In this document: positions 34,050 to 45,520 of the stretch, in pieces
Layout: each line of letters starts with the position of its first letter
How positions within the stretch are numbered: position 1 is the stretch's first letter
Source: Steromphala cineraria
Taxonomy: Eukaryota > Mollusca > Gastropoda > Trochida > Trochidae
Direction of reading: 5' to 3'
DNA: 64,000 nucleotides
NCBI GenBank assembly: GCA_916613615.1
Contig: OU744725.1
Location: 72,758,868 to 72,822,867, forward strand
Notes under the pieces: model-generated
Seen by the model: the letters and a program-made list of their open reading frames with translations, nothing else
The model's database searches: none
What the model was told of the DNA's origin: nothing
Program-made: the position numbers and the translations under genes

Positions 34050-37000
34050 TCATGTTATATTTTTGTAATATTCAAAGCCTGTTCCCTCCTTGATTCTCGT
34101 CTCAAGATGTAACACTTTCTCTGTGGCCATCTCACAGCGATGTAGTTTCCTTGGACTGGGACTGATCTGATAGTTGAATGATTCACACCGAGGATGTTTG
34201 GCACAGAGGATAGCACACTCCACTGCACTGTGCACCTGTGGAGGAGACAAAGAGGAAATAAACAATAATAAACAAATTATTTGTGAAACCAGTTTGATCT
34301 TTAATCGGATGATCAAGTCCAACAAATAAATGAGCAAGAGGCTAAGAGAACTAGGAGCTTACAAAACAACTCGTGATTTTCATTTTATATTATTTACTTT
34401 GATAATATGATTAATTTGATGTTATGAAATATAACTTAACATTCATCTGACAAAACAATGTATAATTAAGTTGTTTATTACTCGCCCGTGAAAGATACCG
34501 CAGTGTAATATTTATATGGCAATATTAAACTAGTGAAATAACACAATTGAAGTATGACGTCACAGTAGTGTGTGGTTATGACGTCATTGTGGAAGCGCAC
34601 CGTCACAATGGCTGCCGAGTTGCGGAAAAGTTCGTTTCAGCAAACTGTCGCCGGTTTTGCTTGATTTTGAGGGCAAGTAATAAACAGAATACTAAACTCT
34701 CTTCCATTTAATACTATTTTTTATTAAACTCGTGAATGATTCGTATCAAACTCGCTTTCGCTCGTTTTATACACAATCATTAACTCGTTTAATAAAAATA
34801 GTATTAAATGGAAGAGAGTTTAATATCCTCTATGTATATAATGTATATACAGATATACATCGATACCTGCTTTTCCTCAAAAAAACAAATCCTGTCCTCC
34901 TGGTTGAGGGAGTTGAGTTCCAAAATTACGTTTGACCAACGTCACTGATCAATCGATCAAAATCACAACATGAAACCTTCATATTTTCACTCTTAGACAA
35001 GACCTATTAGCTTAATAACCATACAGCAACGGTCGATACTTCTCGAAATAATGACAGCAAAGATAAAGTTGGGCTTATGTGACATGACAATTTCAGGCAC
35101 GGTTTTAATTGAAATAAATAATTGGTAAGAGAAGCCCATGTGGTAATGTCAGTAATGGTACAGTCAAATCTTTAAGTGCTTTTGATTTATGAGATAATGT
35201 CCATTCAAATTATTGCAGGTTAACCACGCTCTGATATCACATTTGGCTCGGATAACTAGAGCTGTATAAAATAAACTAATATGCAAAAGGTTGAACCAAC
35301 ATAACATAAAAACAAGTATTCGAGGAAAATAAAGTAACATACACTAGCAGGAATCATAACAATAGAATTCATCATTACACTTTTTCTTTAAACCGAAAAA
35401 TTATAACAAATGTAAGGCATTACTGGTTCTCAAAACAACAGATACATGAGTATCACTTTTTCAATCAGTCAGAATTAATAAAGTACGAGATTTCCAACTT
35501 CCCTATTCAAAGAAAAGGTATAAGGATCTATACAAAACTGTATATATGATAATATTCTGCTAATAAAAACGTTGGATATCCATAAATTCTTGTACTTTAT
35601 AACATTATATTATAAGATGTTATACTTAAATAGTTTATGTCAGGTTTATGTCTTACTCAATTATTGTTTAATTTTTACATTTATGATAACCATTTCAATT
35701 CATACAAAATCTGTATACTGATATTTAACAGGTGGCCAAGATAAATGGTTTATGTTTATCTTTTATCTTTTCCAACCTTATCCAGCATATCAATTTTGAT
35801 ATTTAAAGCAGAACAAAAATTCAATCATATACTCAGACAAGCCCTTTGGAAAATAATGTTTTTTAAAATTCATATGCTCTTTGTGTTCATATGAGTGTTG
35901 ATCTTATCAAACGGTGAAATGTGTATTCAATGATACATGATGACTTACATACGAGAAGCTAAAGATTTGCTAAGCAGTTGTAAGTTGACAGGTTGAAGAT
36001 TTTGAATCATTTCTTCATAGTTTGTAATTCAAAGGCCAATAATAATCTCCATATGCTATTGCAGGATACTGTTTCTAATATTTCTTGTCGTAGAGATTCA
36101 GATAACACCTCTTTACACTCAGATACAGAATCAATGGCATAAATGTGACAACGGCATTTGTTCGTCATTTGACATTGTCAGATATTAAGATTGGCAATAT
36201 GGATAGCATGTTTAACTTATTATTTGTGCCCATTACTTTAAGTAAATTGCATAACTTGCAGATGTTTGTTAAACTTTCTCTGGCTCACTGCGAAGTATTG
36301 TTGATGTCTGAAGACAGTCAAACCAGTGTTCTTCCAGATACTTATATGCAAAACCAGAACCACGAAACAATACTTTTGATTTCACAAATATTTAAATGAT
36401 TGATTGATCAATTCCATTAACAAGTAAATAACAGTGGTCGAATGTATAGATTGTTGAGATTTTCTTGGTACTGATGATATAATAATGGTGTGGACCGATG
36501 ACTATCTTCCAAACTTAACGAACATAATCTTAACTCGGGAAATACATTCAAACGAATAATCAAGAGATTTTCAGTTGAACTGGGTACATTTTGTCAAACA
36601 CATAAAATAAAATGCTCGTTGATTATCATAAGATGCAACGGGACAATCATAGCAAATTGAATATTTCTGCAGAAAGATAGGTCGAATACATTTTTATACT
36701 CACAGGTACAACAGGTATTCTCACCCGACAGATATTTGTGAAAAAGATAAATGAAATGAAATGTACTGACATTATCGAAACAATATCACAGTTTAAAAGG
36801 TTCAGACTTTGTACCAGGGGTAAAATGACTACTCACAGGTACAACAGGGACCTTTCTCCGACAGGTGTCTCTACTCCAGGTTCTGCACAGACTCCCCACC
36901 TGACCAGGTACAACACGATACCTGGCGTTCAGCTCACCTGGCAGGTACGAAATTCATATTTAAGACTTATAATATCATATCTAAGAAATTACATACATGA

Positions 37001-37812
37001 ATAAGATCTGAGGTCACAATATAACCAATTGCAATCATAAGGTAAGTTGAACTTTTGTTTTGTTACACACTCATATGAACATATAAACTATTGTTTTGCT
37101 GGAACAACACGATACCTGACGCTCAGCTCACCTGGTATATATTCTCAAAATACCTTACTGTTACAAAATAAACAATAGTAAGAATAAGAAAAGTAGAACT
37201 TTATTGGTTTTGTTACACACGCATATATAAAGTTATGGTCTTGGAGAAGATTATACACACATCACTGCCATCATCCAATTTATGACTGAACCCTAAGCAT
37301 TATTGTTTGATAATATAAGATATAGATCATCGTTTCTCCAGTTGTGTATTTAAAAAAATAGCCATGTGACTTGAATTGAAATATAACAGATTCGGCTGTG
37401 TTTATGACAACAAAATCTTATTCATTAATTTAACAAAATGAAACAAAATTATAAATTGATATGTACGATGTGATAGTTATGAAAGTAAAAACAAGAAAAC
37501 TGTGGTTTTAAAACTTCAAAAAGCTGTTTAATCAAATACTGTATATAGTTTCTATATCAGTTATGAATATGAAAAATATCAAATGCATCTTTAAATGAAT
37601 AACATACATGTACATGCAACTTTCACAAGACAAAGGACAGGAACGTATTTCAAATTTACATATTTAGTCAAGAAGATGCTTTAAATGTGAAGTTAACATT
37701 CATGACGAATAAGGTGAACGGAAAGGGAAATATTTGTAGACTTACCTGTTGTTTGCTGTATGAAAATTCCAAGCAGACGAAGAACCAGCACCAGGACCCC
37801 GCCTCTATCCAT
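34050..37812 (-). CDS. Secreted single-PAN/Apple-domain protein, copy A
   Basis: Three exons on the minus strand: 37746-37812 (starts with ATG), 36837-36937 and 34050-34235 (TGA at 34050-34052). Donors GTAAG and GTGAGT and acceptors TACCTGCCAG and CTCCTCCACAG are good, phases 1 and 0 match, and the total is 117 residues. Residues 1-23 (MDRGGVLVLVLRLLGIFIQQ...) are a clear signal peptide. Exon 2 gives about 34 residues with two Cys (SLCRTWSRDTC) and many Arg. Exon 3 is a PAN/Apple-like core with four Cys: VHSAVECAILC, HPRCESFNY, HRC. It ends KNIT, an N-glycosylation sequon. PAN modules bind proteins or glycans outside the cell; no enzyme or second domain is present. The partner is unknown. The gene is very short for a PAN protein. 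Paralogues: 50486-53057 and the relic at 60330. Confidence 0.82.
34472..34686. mobile_element. Small TIR element in intron 2 of copy A
   Basis: Inverted repeats TGTTTATTACTCGCCC (34472-34487) and GGGCAAGTAATAAACA (34671-34686), one mismatch. Contains two perfect CRE octamers (34555-34562 and 34579-34586). Non-coding, GC-richer than the intron. Confidence 0.6.
34693..34822. repeat. Palindrome with ~49-bp arms
   Basis: Arms from TAAACTCTCTTCCATTTAAT (34693) to its complement ending at 34822, with a short centre around TCGCTTTCGCTCG. A small plus-strand open frame here is a by-product. Confidence 0.75.
36698..36737 (-). pseudogene. Relic of PAN-gene exon 2, 3' end and donor
   Basis: ACTCACAGGTACAACAGG followed by CCGACAG matches the donor end of the true exon 2 (36831-36870) with gaps. 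It lies 100 bp downstream of that exon in gene direction. Too short to code. Confidence 0.6.
37104..37135 (-). pseudogene. Relic of PAN-gene exon 2, 5' end
   Basis: ACAACACGATACCTGACGCT and the following CAGCTCACCTGG match the acceptor side of exon 2 (about 36910-36941) with two differences in 32 bases. It lies in intron 1 of copy A. Confidence 0.7.
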
Positions 37813-38345
37813 CCCCTACCTCCAGTGTACTGATATCTCCCTGTACTCTCCCCAACAGCTCTCCTGTATCCAACATTCCCGCCTGAGTGCTGTGAGCCGA
37901 CTGGACAACTGTAGCAGCGGAGGACCGGAGTATCTCTCTACCACATCGATTAGCAGGGGTTGGATATCCCCCTGTCAAACAAGCAGTGTGGGTTTGTTGT
38001 GGTGCTTGGCAGTACTTCATTGTATTGTAGCAGTTATAGGGCATCTCTTCCTCATTAAGACAATAAACTACAGTCTAGAGCAGTTATTTGGTTTCCACGG
38101 ATGGTCAATCATTACGTCTTCTTCATTCAATGAGATTAATGAGGCTTCTTCATGTTCCTGTTATAGCTAAATCCAATTAAAGAAATCAGTGTGTCCTGAC
38201 ATGGATTCAAGGACAAAACAGTAAATCTTACAGGCTCTGCATGGCTTGTTGAAATAAAGGGATGGCTATAAACGTCATATTGCTGGTTTGTACTAAATGC
38301 CCAGCAGTATATGATGATGTTATCGAATAAATCTTCCCGGGACAA
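37813..38345 (-). promoter_or_regulatory. 5' flank and probable promoter of copy A
   Basis: The first ~170 bp upstream of the ATG are shared with copy B (53058-53215) and the whole block with the duplicate at 38690-39150. It includes conserved CAACTGTAGCAG and GTAGCAGTTATAGGGCATCTC. A 5' UTR and promoter are the natural reading. I cannot place a TATA box or start site with confidence. Confidence 0.5.
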
Positions 38346-38689
38346 ATGATCTAAAGATTGAGTTCATCGGTTACAATCTTTATAAACTGTTTGAAGGTGA
38401 ATTCATCAGTAAGGCTCATTATACACTCCAAATCTCTCAGCTTCCTGGCTACGGGCACCTTTCATAACTATCGAATCTCGTTTTCTCTTACGTAGTTGAC
38501 TAATAATTACTCAAATCAAAGTTTACCTCCGGTAATAGTCTCAAGTTCGCTTACTTGAGAACACTTCAAAGGATTTCTTGTTCCATGCAGTTACTAGTAG
38601 ACTATCTAAATGACGTTGATCCCTATTAAAGGTAAACTATAGTGTGTCCAAATGATAAACCAATAAGATGAATTCAGAAACCATGTTTC

Positions 38690-39150
38690 ACCCTGTATTC
38701 TCTCCTTTATCCAACATTCCAACCTGAGTGCTGTGAGCAGACTGGACAACTGTAGCAGTGGAGGACTGAAGCATCTCTCTACCACATCGATATTAACTCG
38801 GGATAGATATCTCTCTGTCAAACTAGCAGTGTTTGTTGTTGAGCTTGGCAATAATTCACTCTATTGTAGCAGTTATAGGGCATCTCGTTCTCATTAGGGC
38901 AATAATCTACAGTTAAAAGCAGTTATTTGGTATCAAGGGATTGTCATGCGTTATGTCTCCTTGATTTAACAAGATAAATGAGGCTTCTTCGTGTTTCTGT
39001 TATAGTTAATCTAATGATTGATATCAGTGTGCCCTGACATGGACTCTAGGGCAAAACAGTAAAACTTAAGAAAAGGTTATCTTGTAACTTCATTTTGCTG
39101 GTTTCTACCCTGTAGGATATGGTGATATTGTCGACTAAATCTTCTGGGGA
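38690..39150 (-). repeat. Duplicated 5' flank of the PAN gene, without exon 1
   Basis: Direct repeat of 37856-38345: both contain GAGTGCTGTGAGCMGACTGG, CTACCACATCGAT, GTAGCAGTTATAGGGCATCTC and CAGTTATTTGGT. The signal-peptide exon is absent, as the block stops before it. It marks a tandem duplication with loss of the coding part. Confidence 0.8.
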
Positions 39151-40770
39151 CAATTAGTTTATAGATTGAGTTTACCAATTACACTCTTTATGAACTTTTT
39201 AATAATGTAATCTTAAGATGACAAGAGCTCTGGTTAAACATAGTCTGTTATGAATGTTTAAATTCTAAATTGTTAAATTGCTGAAATGATTAATGAATGA
39301 AACCATATTTAGATTGAAATCCATCAGATAGTATGCATTTTCCACGATGATAATCATGTTTTTATTTTTCAATAAGCTTAAAGTTTAACGTTCAGAATCA
39401 ACGCACATATACAAAAATTACTGCATATAACAACTGATTTGATTAATACTCACAAAAAGTATTTAATAGTCAGCCAAAGGGTAAGCAGCTAAATTGTATA
39501 TTGAAAGAAGAATGTGATTGTGTTATGATAGTTCAGGTATGTCAACCATGCCTGCAAAAAGATGATGTGGGACAAAAGCTTGACAGATATCAGATCAATT
39601 TATATGTGGATAGGACCTCTATGCTTTTCTTTATAAACATTATAAGATCTAACCACATAAACATATTTTTATTGTTTTGTTCACGTGCTTTTGACAGGCA
39701 AAATGCAATTGATATCATACAAAATGAGAATATCAAGTACTCAAAAAAGTCATTTGTAACGGTTTAATCATATTTCCTTTAACTTGTATTTCCTTTTAAT
39801 GAAGTATATATTATAAACAGGATGTTTATCAGGAACGCCAGGGATTAGGATTTAGCCAGGTCAACATTATTAGAGAGAAGAACCCCCTAGAAGTTTCCTA
39901 ATGAGGTTAACTGATCGACTGCTGAGTTGGTAACCATCAATTTGGTCAAGGCTAATAAGAACGACATCATGGATTTGTGCAAATAACAATGGTTCAAACA
40001 AATGCAATATATGCTACTCAAAAGAATCTAAGGAACATTTGTATATTTTCCTTATTTTTTTTTAATACACCTGCGCATGGTTAAGGATATGTATTTTATG
40101 AAATAAACAATATATTAGTGAAATATTAGAATAATAACACAATTTCTGTTTTACGCTTTGATGTCAGAAACAAGGCACGGTAAAAAATGAACGTTACATG
40201 ATGTCAGATGCCTCAGCTTTAAAACATTGCAGTCTCGTCGTGGGTGACTTTATCACTTTGAATGTGAAAAGGTTAATGGTGACATTTTCTTGAAAAAAAA
40301 TGTGATGAAAAAATCAAAAAAATCCAAATTTTCAAAAAGTTTCCAAAGCTTGAAAATTTGTTTTCCTCTGTCAAGTATGCAAAAAAAGAAAACTTCTTTT
40401 TGAGCTGCTGATATTTAAAATCGTGTAAATGATAATACTTTTTGGCTGTTCCTTCTTTAAATAGCATATAGGACCTTTCCATGTTAGAAGGTAAACAAAT
40501 ATAAACTAATTTTCGTAAAAGTATTTTTGAAGGGTTATTCTATAATATTATGCATGTTATAACTCAGTTTGCTACATAGCTCTTGGTTTACATCACAAAC
40601 ATGATCGTTTTGGTGAGTTTTCAATAAAGACAACTTAGTGGTTTACCGTTATGTAACTCTCACGCTATTTATCCCAACACCAGTTTTTTAACTCTCATGA
40701 GAACAAATGATCTTTTAGTGTTTATTAATTCATAAAACTAAGATTTGATAGATATTGAAACTTTGAACAA
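39151..40770. other. No gene seen
   Basis: Open frames at 39501-39767 + and 40273-40482 - have AT-rich, low-information composition and no recognisable domain. Confidence 0.4.
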
Positions 40771-40772
40771 AA

Positions 40773-41160
40773 TTGTTATTGCAGAACCACAAACAGTTTG
40801 ATAGCAATAATGATGATAAGAATAAGAACCTGTTAATTGAAAAGGGAAGGTTTATGCAAATAAAAAGAGAAGACAGAATATGTAAATGTTTTAATAGTAA
40901 CATTGACGAAGACAAAGACGAATTCCACTTTCTTCTTGTGTGTCCAGCTTATGACGATTTACGTATGAAATACATAAGAGAATGTTATTTTGTTCATCCA
41001 ACAGTTGATAAATTTTCCATATTATTGAATTGTATAAATGAACATGTCATTCAAAATGTTGCAGTTTATATCCACCAAGTAATGATGTTAAGAAAGTTGT
41101 ATATAAGAAATGTACTATAGGCATGTTGCCTTCTCAGTACTGAAATAAAGATTGATTGAT
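40773..41160 (+). pseudogene. LINE ORF2 C-terminal fragment and tail
   Basis: From about 40825 the frame to 41120 encodes GRFMQIKREDRICKCF, then DEFHFLLVCPAYDDLRMKYI and a terminal LRKLYIRN, the same architecture as 12147-12440. It ends TAG, followed by AATAAAGATTGATTGAT, a short (GATT)n-type tail. The final ~100 codons are open. A 5'-truncated LINE insertion, CR1/L2-like. Confidence 0.75.
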
Positions 41161-43743
41161 AAGAATAGGTTAAGATGCAACAGACATTTATAATTGAATG
41201 GTCCGAAAGCATGAAACAGCAAATGACAATTATTTCTGGGAAACTTGATTCCGGATTTATTTAAGGAAAAGATATACGTGTACGCGCCGAGAAGCAGAAA
41301 TCTGGGTCAGTAGATGAAAACTATAAAATACTTACCATGATGGTTTTGTCATTGTTAACCTTTAAAACGCCACAGTGGCATAGAGAGATGTCTGTCACTT
41401 CCAAAAGACAATATTTAGCTAAAGTAAATGACATTTCATCATGAATAATTCAATTGTTTGTGTAAATACAGGGATATTACAAACGGGCTTTTAAAGGGGC
41501 AGTAGCACTTTTCTTGAAAAATTTATATTTTCATTTTTTTAACTGATACTTCTACGCTAATGCTAAATGAATCATTTTTATAATGTAGCTCTTTAATCGA
41601 TTGCCATTCAAAATTGTACAAGTAATTTGTCACCTCACAACATTTATTAACATTTATTATCGTTTTTAGTATAAAAACTCTAAACCAAAATGATTAATGA
41701 TTAATGAATACGTTTACATGAGAATAACATTGACAATATATCATTAATTGTTGTTGAATTTACCAATTAAACAAATAGGTTTCTGTTTTGGTCTGATAAA
41801 CCTCAAAAACGATACCCATCTTAAATGGACGTCACAACTTAATAATTGTGGGCATAAACAGATTATAACAGACAATGTGAATTTGTGAATTGTTCAGTTA
41901 AACTTTAACTATCAACACCTTCCAGATGTGGTTTTGATGTAATGCTTCACCAAAACGAGGCAATTACTTTCCTTTCTTCATGTAAATAAACTTTTCAATC
42001 TTATATTTCTTCCTGACCATTGGGCGGTTCAACAGAGGAGACTGTTTTCTTATGTGTGAATCACTCTCAGTCACACCAACCAGTGATATATCAATAGTTG
42101 ATGAAACAAGGGCTTGTAATGCTCATCCTATTTGAACATGATTATATGAATTTCACACAGTTTTGTCATCAGGATATACTGAAACTTTTCTAACAGAACT
42201 TCCACTAAGAAATTGTGATTTTTATCTTTCATTGCAAAGAAACATTTCAGGTAGATATGTATTAGACTCTTTTGCCTTGACTTCTTGTACGAGTACTATT
42301 CTTGTAGGAAGAGGAGAAACCATCAATCAGATCCTAATCCAGTTTATTACCTCTTCAGTCAAGTGTTCAATTTACCTCTGGCACTCAGGCGCTTCTTGCG
42401 ATATAGATCTAATTCCCTTATAGGGTGATGACGTCTTTCTGCTGTGACAGACTCGAGTGTGCTTCAAGCTTTTACCTGCAGTATTTGCTTGTGACTTGAA
42501 GCGAAGATAAAACCAAACAATAAGTTTGTAAAAGATTCAACGTCATGGTACAGAATCGAGCTTTGTGATGGATATCAATGGGAAGATGTTCTTGTATTCT
42601 GTATTATATACAAATTAAGAGGGCTCATTAAAAGAAAGGAATGGAATTTGGAACATAAACACCTATTTGCACCTTAGTGTCGCAGTTAACAACAAATAAG
42701 GTTTATTTATTTTTCAGAAAAAACAAAGTCTGATCATATTGATGAGAAACTTTTCAACTAAATGTGGAACATCCAATGTAGTTTTACGAGTCAAGAGTCC
42801 TCTACCTACAATTTGAATCCAGAAATGGATGACTGACTTATATACCGCAGTTCGTCAGGTTCGTTAACCTTAGGACTCGCATCTAAAACGTGGTGGACTT
42901 TGTTATAGACATCCACATTCCTTTCTCATTGAAAGAATGAATGGACATAAAGTCTTATTATAGAAAATATGATGTACATAGGTTCATACCAAATGTTTAT
43001 ATGACAATGATACAGCTAGATTAAAAAACGGAAATTGGAGATGTTGTTTCAATCTGCCAACCAAATGATTCAAGAATTTGCTTATTCAATGTAAAATAGA
43101 GTTGTGTTTCTTTCATTGACATTCTTGAATGTGTAATCCCCAAATGTAATCTTATATTATCTACATTTCTTGTAAAATATAATATTTTGGGGTTCCATAA
43201 AGAAGATATCTATATATTCATGATGTTGTTACAGTAAATAGTGAGTTGTTTGTACAATAAAAGATGTTGATGTACAGAGCAAAGTTTACTTGTTATAAGA
43301 TCATGTACATAGAAAGATAATGTTTATACAATGGATACTTGATGTCTATATAAATATCGAAATTTTAGAAAATCCGAATTTCAGAAATCTGACCCCATCT
43401 GTCTATTTAACAATGCCAAATATCGACATTCAGCACCAGTGACAAGCCGATCCCGAAATATGGTTTGGGGATGGTTATTTTACACTTGGAAAATTTATGA
43501 TCTTCTGTAAGTGATCCTGGAGTTATTTAATGAACGTAAAAACGAAACCAAAATTACATGATATTTGCACTAAGATCACAAGCAGGTGAACAAACTTATG
43601 GCATGCAGCTGTATATCCATAATATTGCCTTCATCTTCTGCTTATGATAAGATTCCAAAGATACGTTTGACTGAATGACACCCGATCAGTGTTGCAACTT
43701 TAAACCTTCACTACGCGATATTGATGAGCTGTAAAATGACACT
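41161..43743. other. No gene; partial MITE and old repeat
   Basis: Holds the partial TTAA MITE at 41495 and the dispersed repeat copy at 43392-43500. An 86-codon open frame (42163-42423 +) has no recognisable domain. Confidence 0.4.
41495..41595 (+). mobile_element. TTAA MITE, one end only (copy 4)
   Basis: TTAA at 41491-41494, then AGGGGCAGTAGCACTTTTCT. Similarity to copy 3 continues to about ATGCTAAATGAATCATTTTT and is then lost. No right end found. Confidence 0.65.
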
Positions 43744-43746
43744 TAC

Positions 43747-44075
43747 CTGATGACGCTATTGGTGAAGTTTGTCATATATGATCCCGTCAACACACGGAGT
43801 GGCTCTTTAAGTAAATAATCAAATCTACCAGATTGTAAGCCTGATTGGTACGAAGAAGGCATTAAAAGACTATTACTGACACTTCTATTGTCAACATGAT
43901 AGACAGTTAGTGCTCCAAAGAAGAAAACCAAACAACGTAACTGATTAGGTAATGTAAGGCAAACGATTGTGACTGTCAAAGGATTGAAAATAGTTACTAA
44001 TGTGATCCTCAGAACAGCGTAGAATATTTGATCATGAAGCTTACATACATCATGTAGTTTGGTTGTGATATGCAA
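43747..44075 (-). CDS. Possible hydrophobic exon of an unknown gene
   Basis: A 110-codon open frame whose end coincides with an ideal donor (CATCAG|GTAAGTG). Residues about 18-62 are strongly hydrophobic, with two potential membrane segments, and the last ~40 residues are mixed and polar. I found no partner exon in either direction and no family resemblance. It could be chance; the donor match is the only real support. Confidence 0.2.
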
Positions 44076-44115
44076 CCCTTGTTTCGCTTAGAAATAATAG
44101 AAAAATATATATGAA

Positions 44116-45135
44116 ACCTGATCAAACTGGAGCTATAGGAAATTTAGGAAAATAAAACAAAATATCTGTCTGACTCCAAATCCCCAAAAATCTAATGTAA
44201 AATAAAATGAAGGAAAACAATCAAGGACTTAGGAACTTTATCTGAAGACTTAAAATATTATACCTCATTGTCTAGAGACAGGGATGTAATTTAAATCGTG
44301 TGAACAAATCGACTGTTCTTCATTTTTCCTTTAAATTATTTTGTTTTGCTGCGTTTCCGTTCTGTGAACATATGAATTAAAATCCGTTATACTATATACA
44401 GGAAAATGAAGATTGAACACTGATGTAAGTTTTCACAAGTGGAAGGTCCTGTTTTGCGTTTTTGAAATTTTCCATTAAAAAAAATAATTTTTGTTTGCAA
44501 AGCATTTCTTTTTATCCTCTACCCTAACTTTGTCATGTCAATAAGTTCAATTTGAAGTGAATTTTTACTTTTGCTAGAGAAAGTAATGAAGGTCAAAAGT
44601 TTAAAATGTCAATACAGCTACATCAAGTGTTTTCCCCATAATCTTCGAGTTGCAAGAAAAAATTAATCTGTGATGAAGTAGACAGAAGTGTATACACGAC
44701 AATAGAGGTTAAAAACTGTTTGACTTTTTCATAAAAGAGAAATACATTATGAAACCTGATCAAACTGGAGCTAAAAATATTATACCTCAATGTTTAGAGA
44801 CAGGGATATAATTTAAATTGTGTGAATAAATCGACTGTTCTTCATTTTTCCTTTAAATTACTCTTTTTGCTTCGTTTGAATATGAATTTAAATCAGTGAT
44901 ACTATATACAGGAAAATGAAGTTTGAACACTGATGTAAGTTTTCACAAGTGGAAGGTCCTGTGCACACATTCATTCCTTTTGTGGTTTTTGTATACAAAG
45001 CATTTCTTTTTATCCTCTGTCCTTACTTTGTCATGTTAATAAGTTCAATTTGAAGTGAATTTTGACTTTTGCTAGAAAAAGTATTATAGGTCAAAAGTTT
45101 AAAATGTCAATACAGCTAGATCAAGGGTTCTCACC
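44116..45135 (+). repeat. Direct tandem duplication, two diverged units
   Basis: Unit 1 (about 44116-44640) and unit 2 (about 44751-45135) share ATGAAACCTGATCAAACTGG, TAGAGACAGGGAT, CGACTGTTCTTCATTTTTCC, TTTTCACAAGTGGAAGGTCC and AAAATGTCAATACAGCTA in the same order. Unit 2 lacks ~110 bp of unit 1 near its start. Non-coding. Confidence 0.85.
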
Positions 45136-45520
45136 ATAAGGGTTTTTATCATTAAAAGTGTTTTTTGATTTTGAAAAATGAAATATGAATCTGTACACAT
45201 GTACATGTGATAAGTGCATTGAATTAAAACCTCCATATAACAAGATAAGAAATTCCAGATATTTACATGATAATTCATCTAAGATAAAGTTGATAGTTAT
45301 ACTCTTAAGATGAAGCTATATATACTGCGAATGTTTCATTAACGTACAATAGAGGCTTTCTTATCGTGATAGCATCCAAAGGGAAGTCAAGGTTACTCTT
45401 ATTACTTCCCATCAAAGACCTAATTCATTCCATCAAATCAACTCATTAGTCTCGAGTTGCAATCGATTGCAGACTTCACAGGTATCATGTGTGTTCCCAT
45501 AGGATGTTCCTTGTGTAGTG

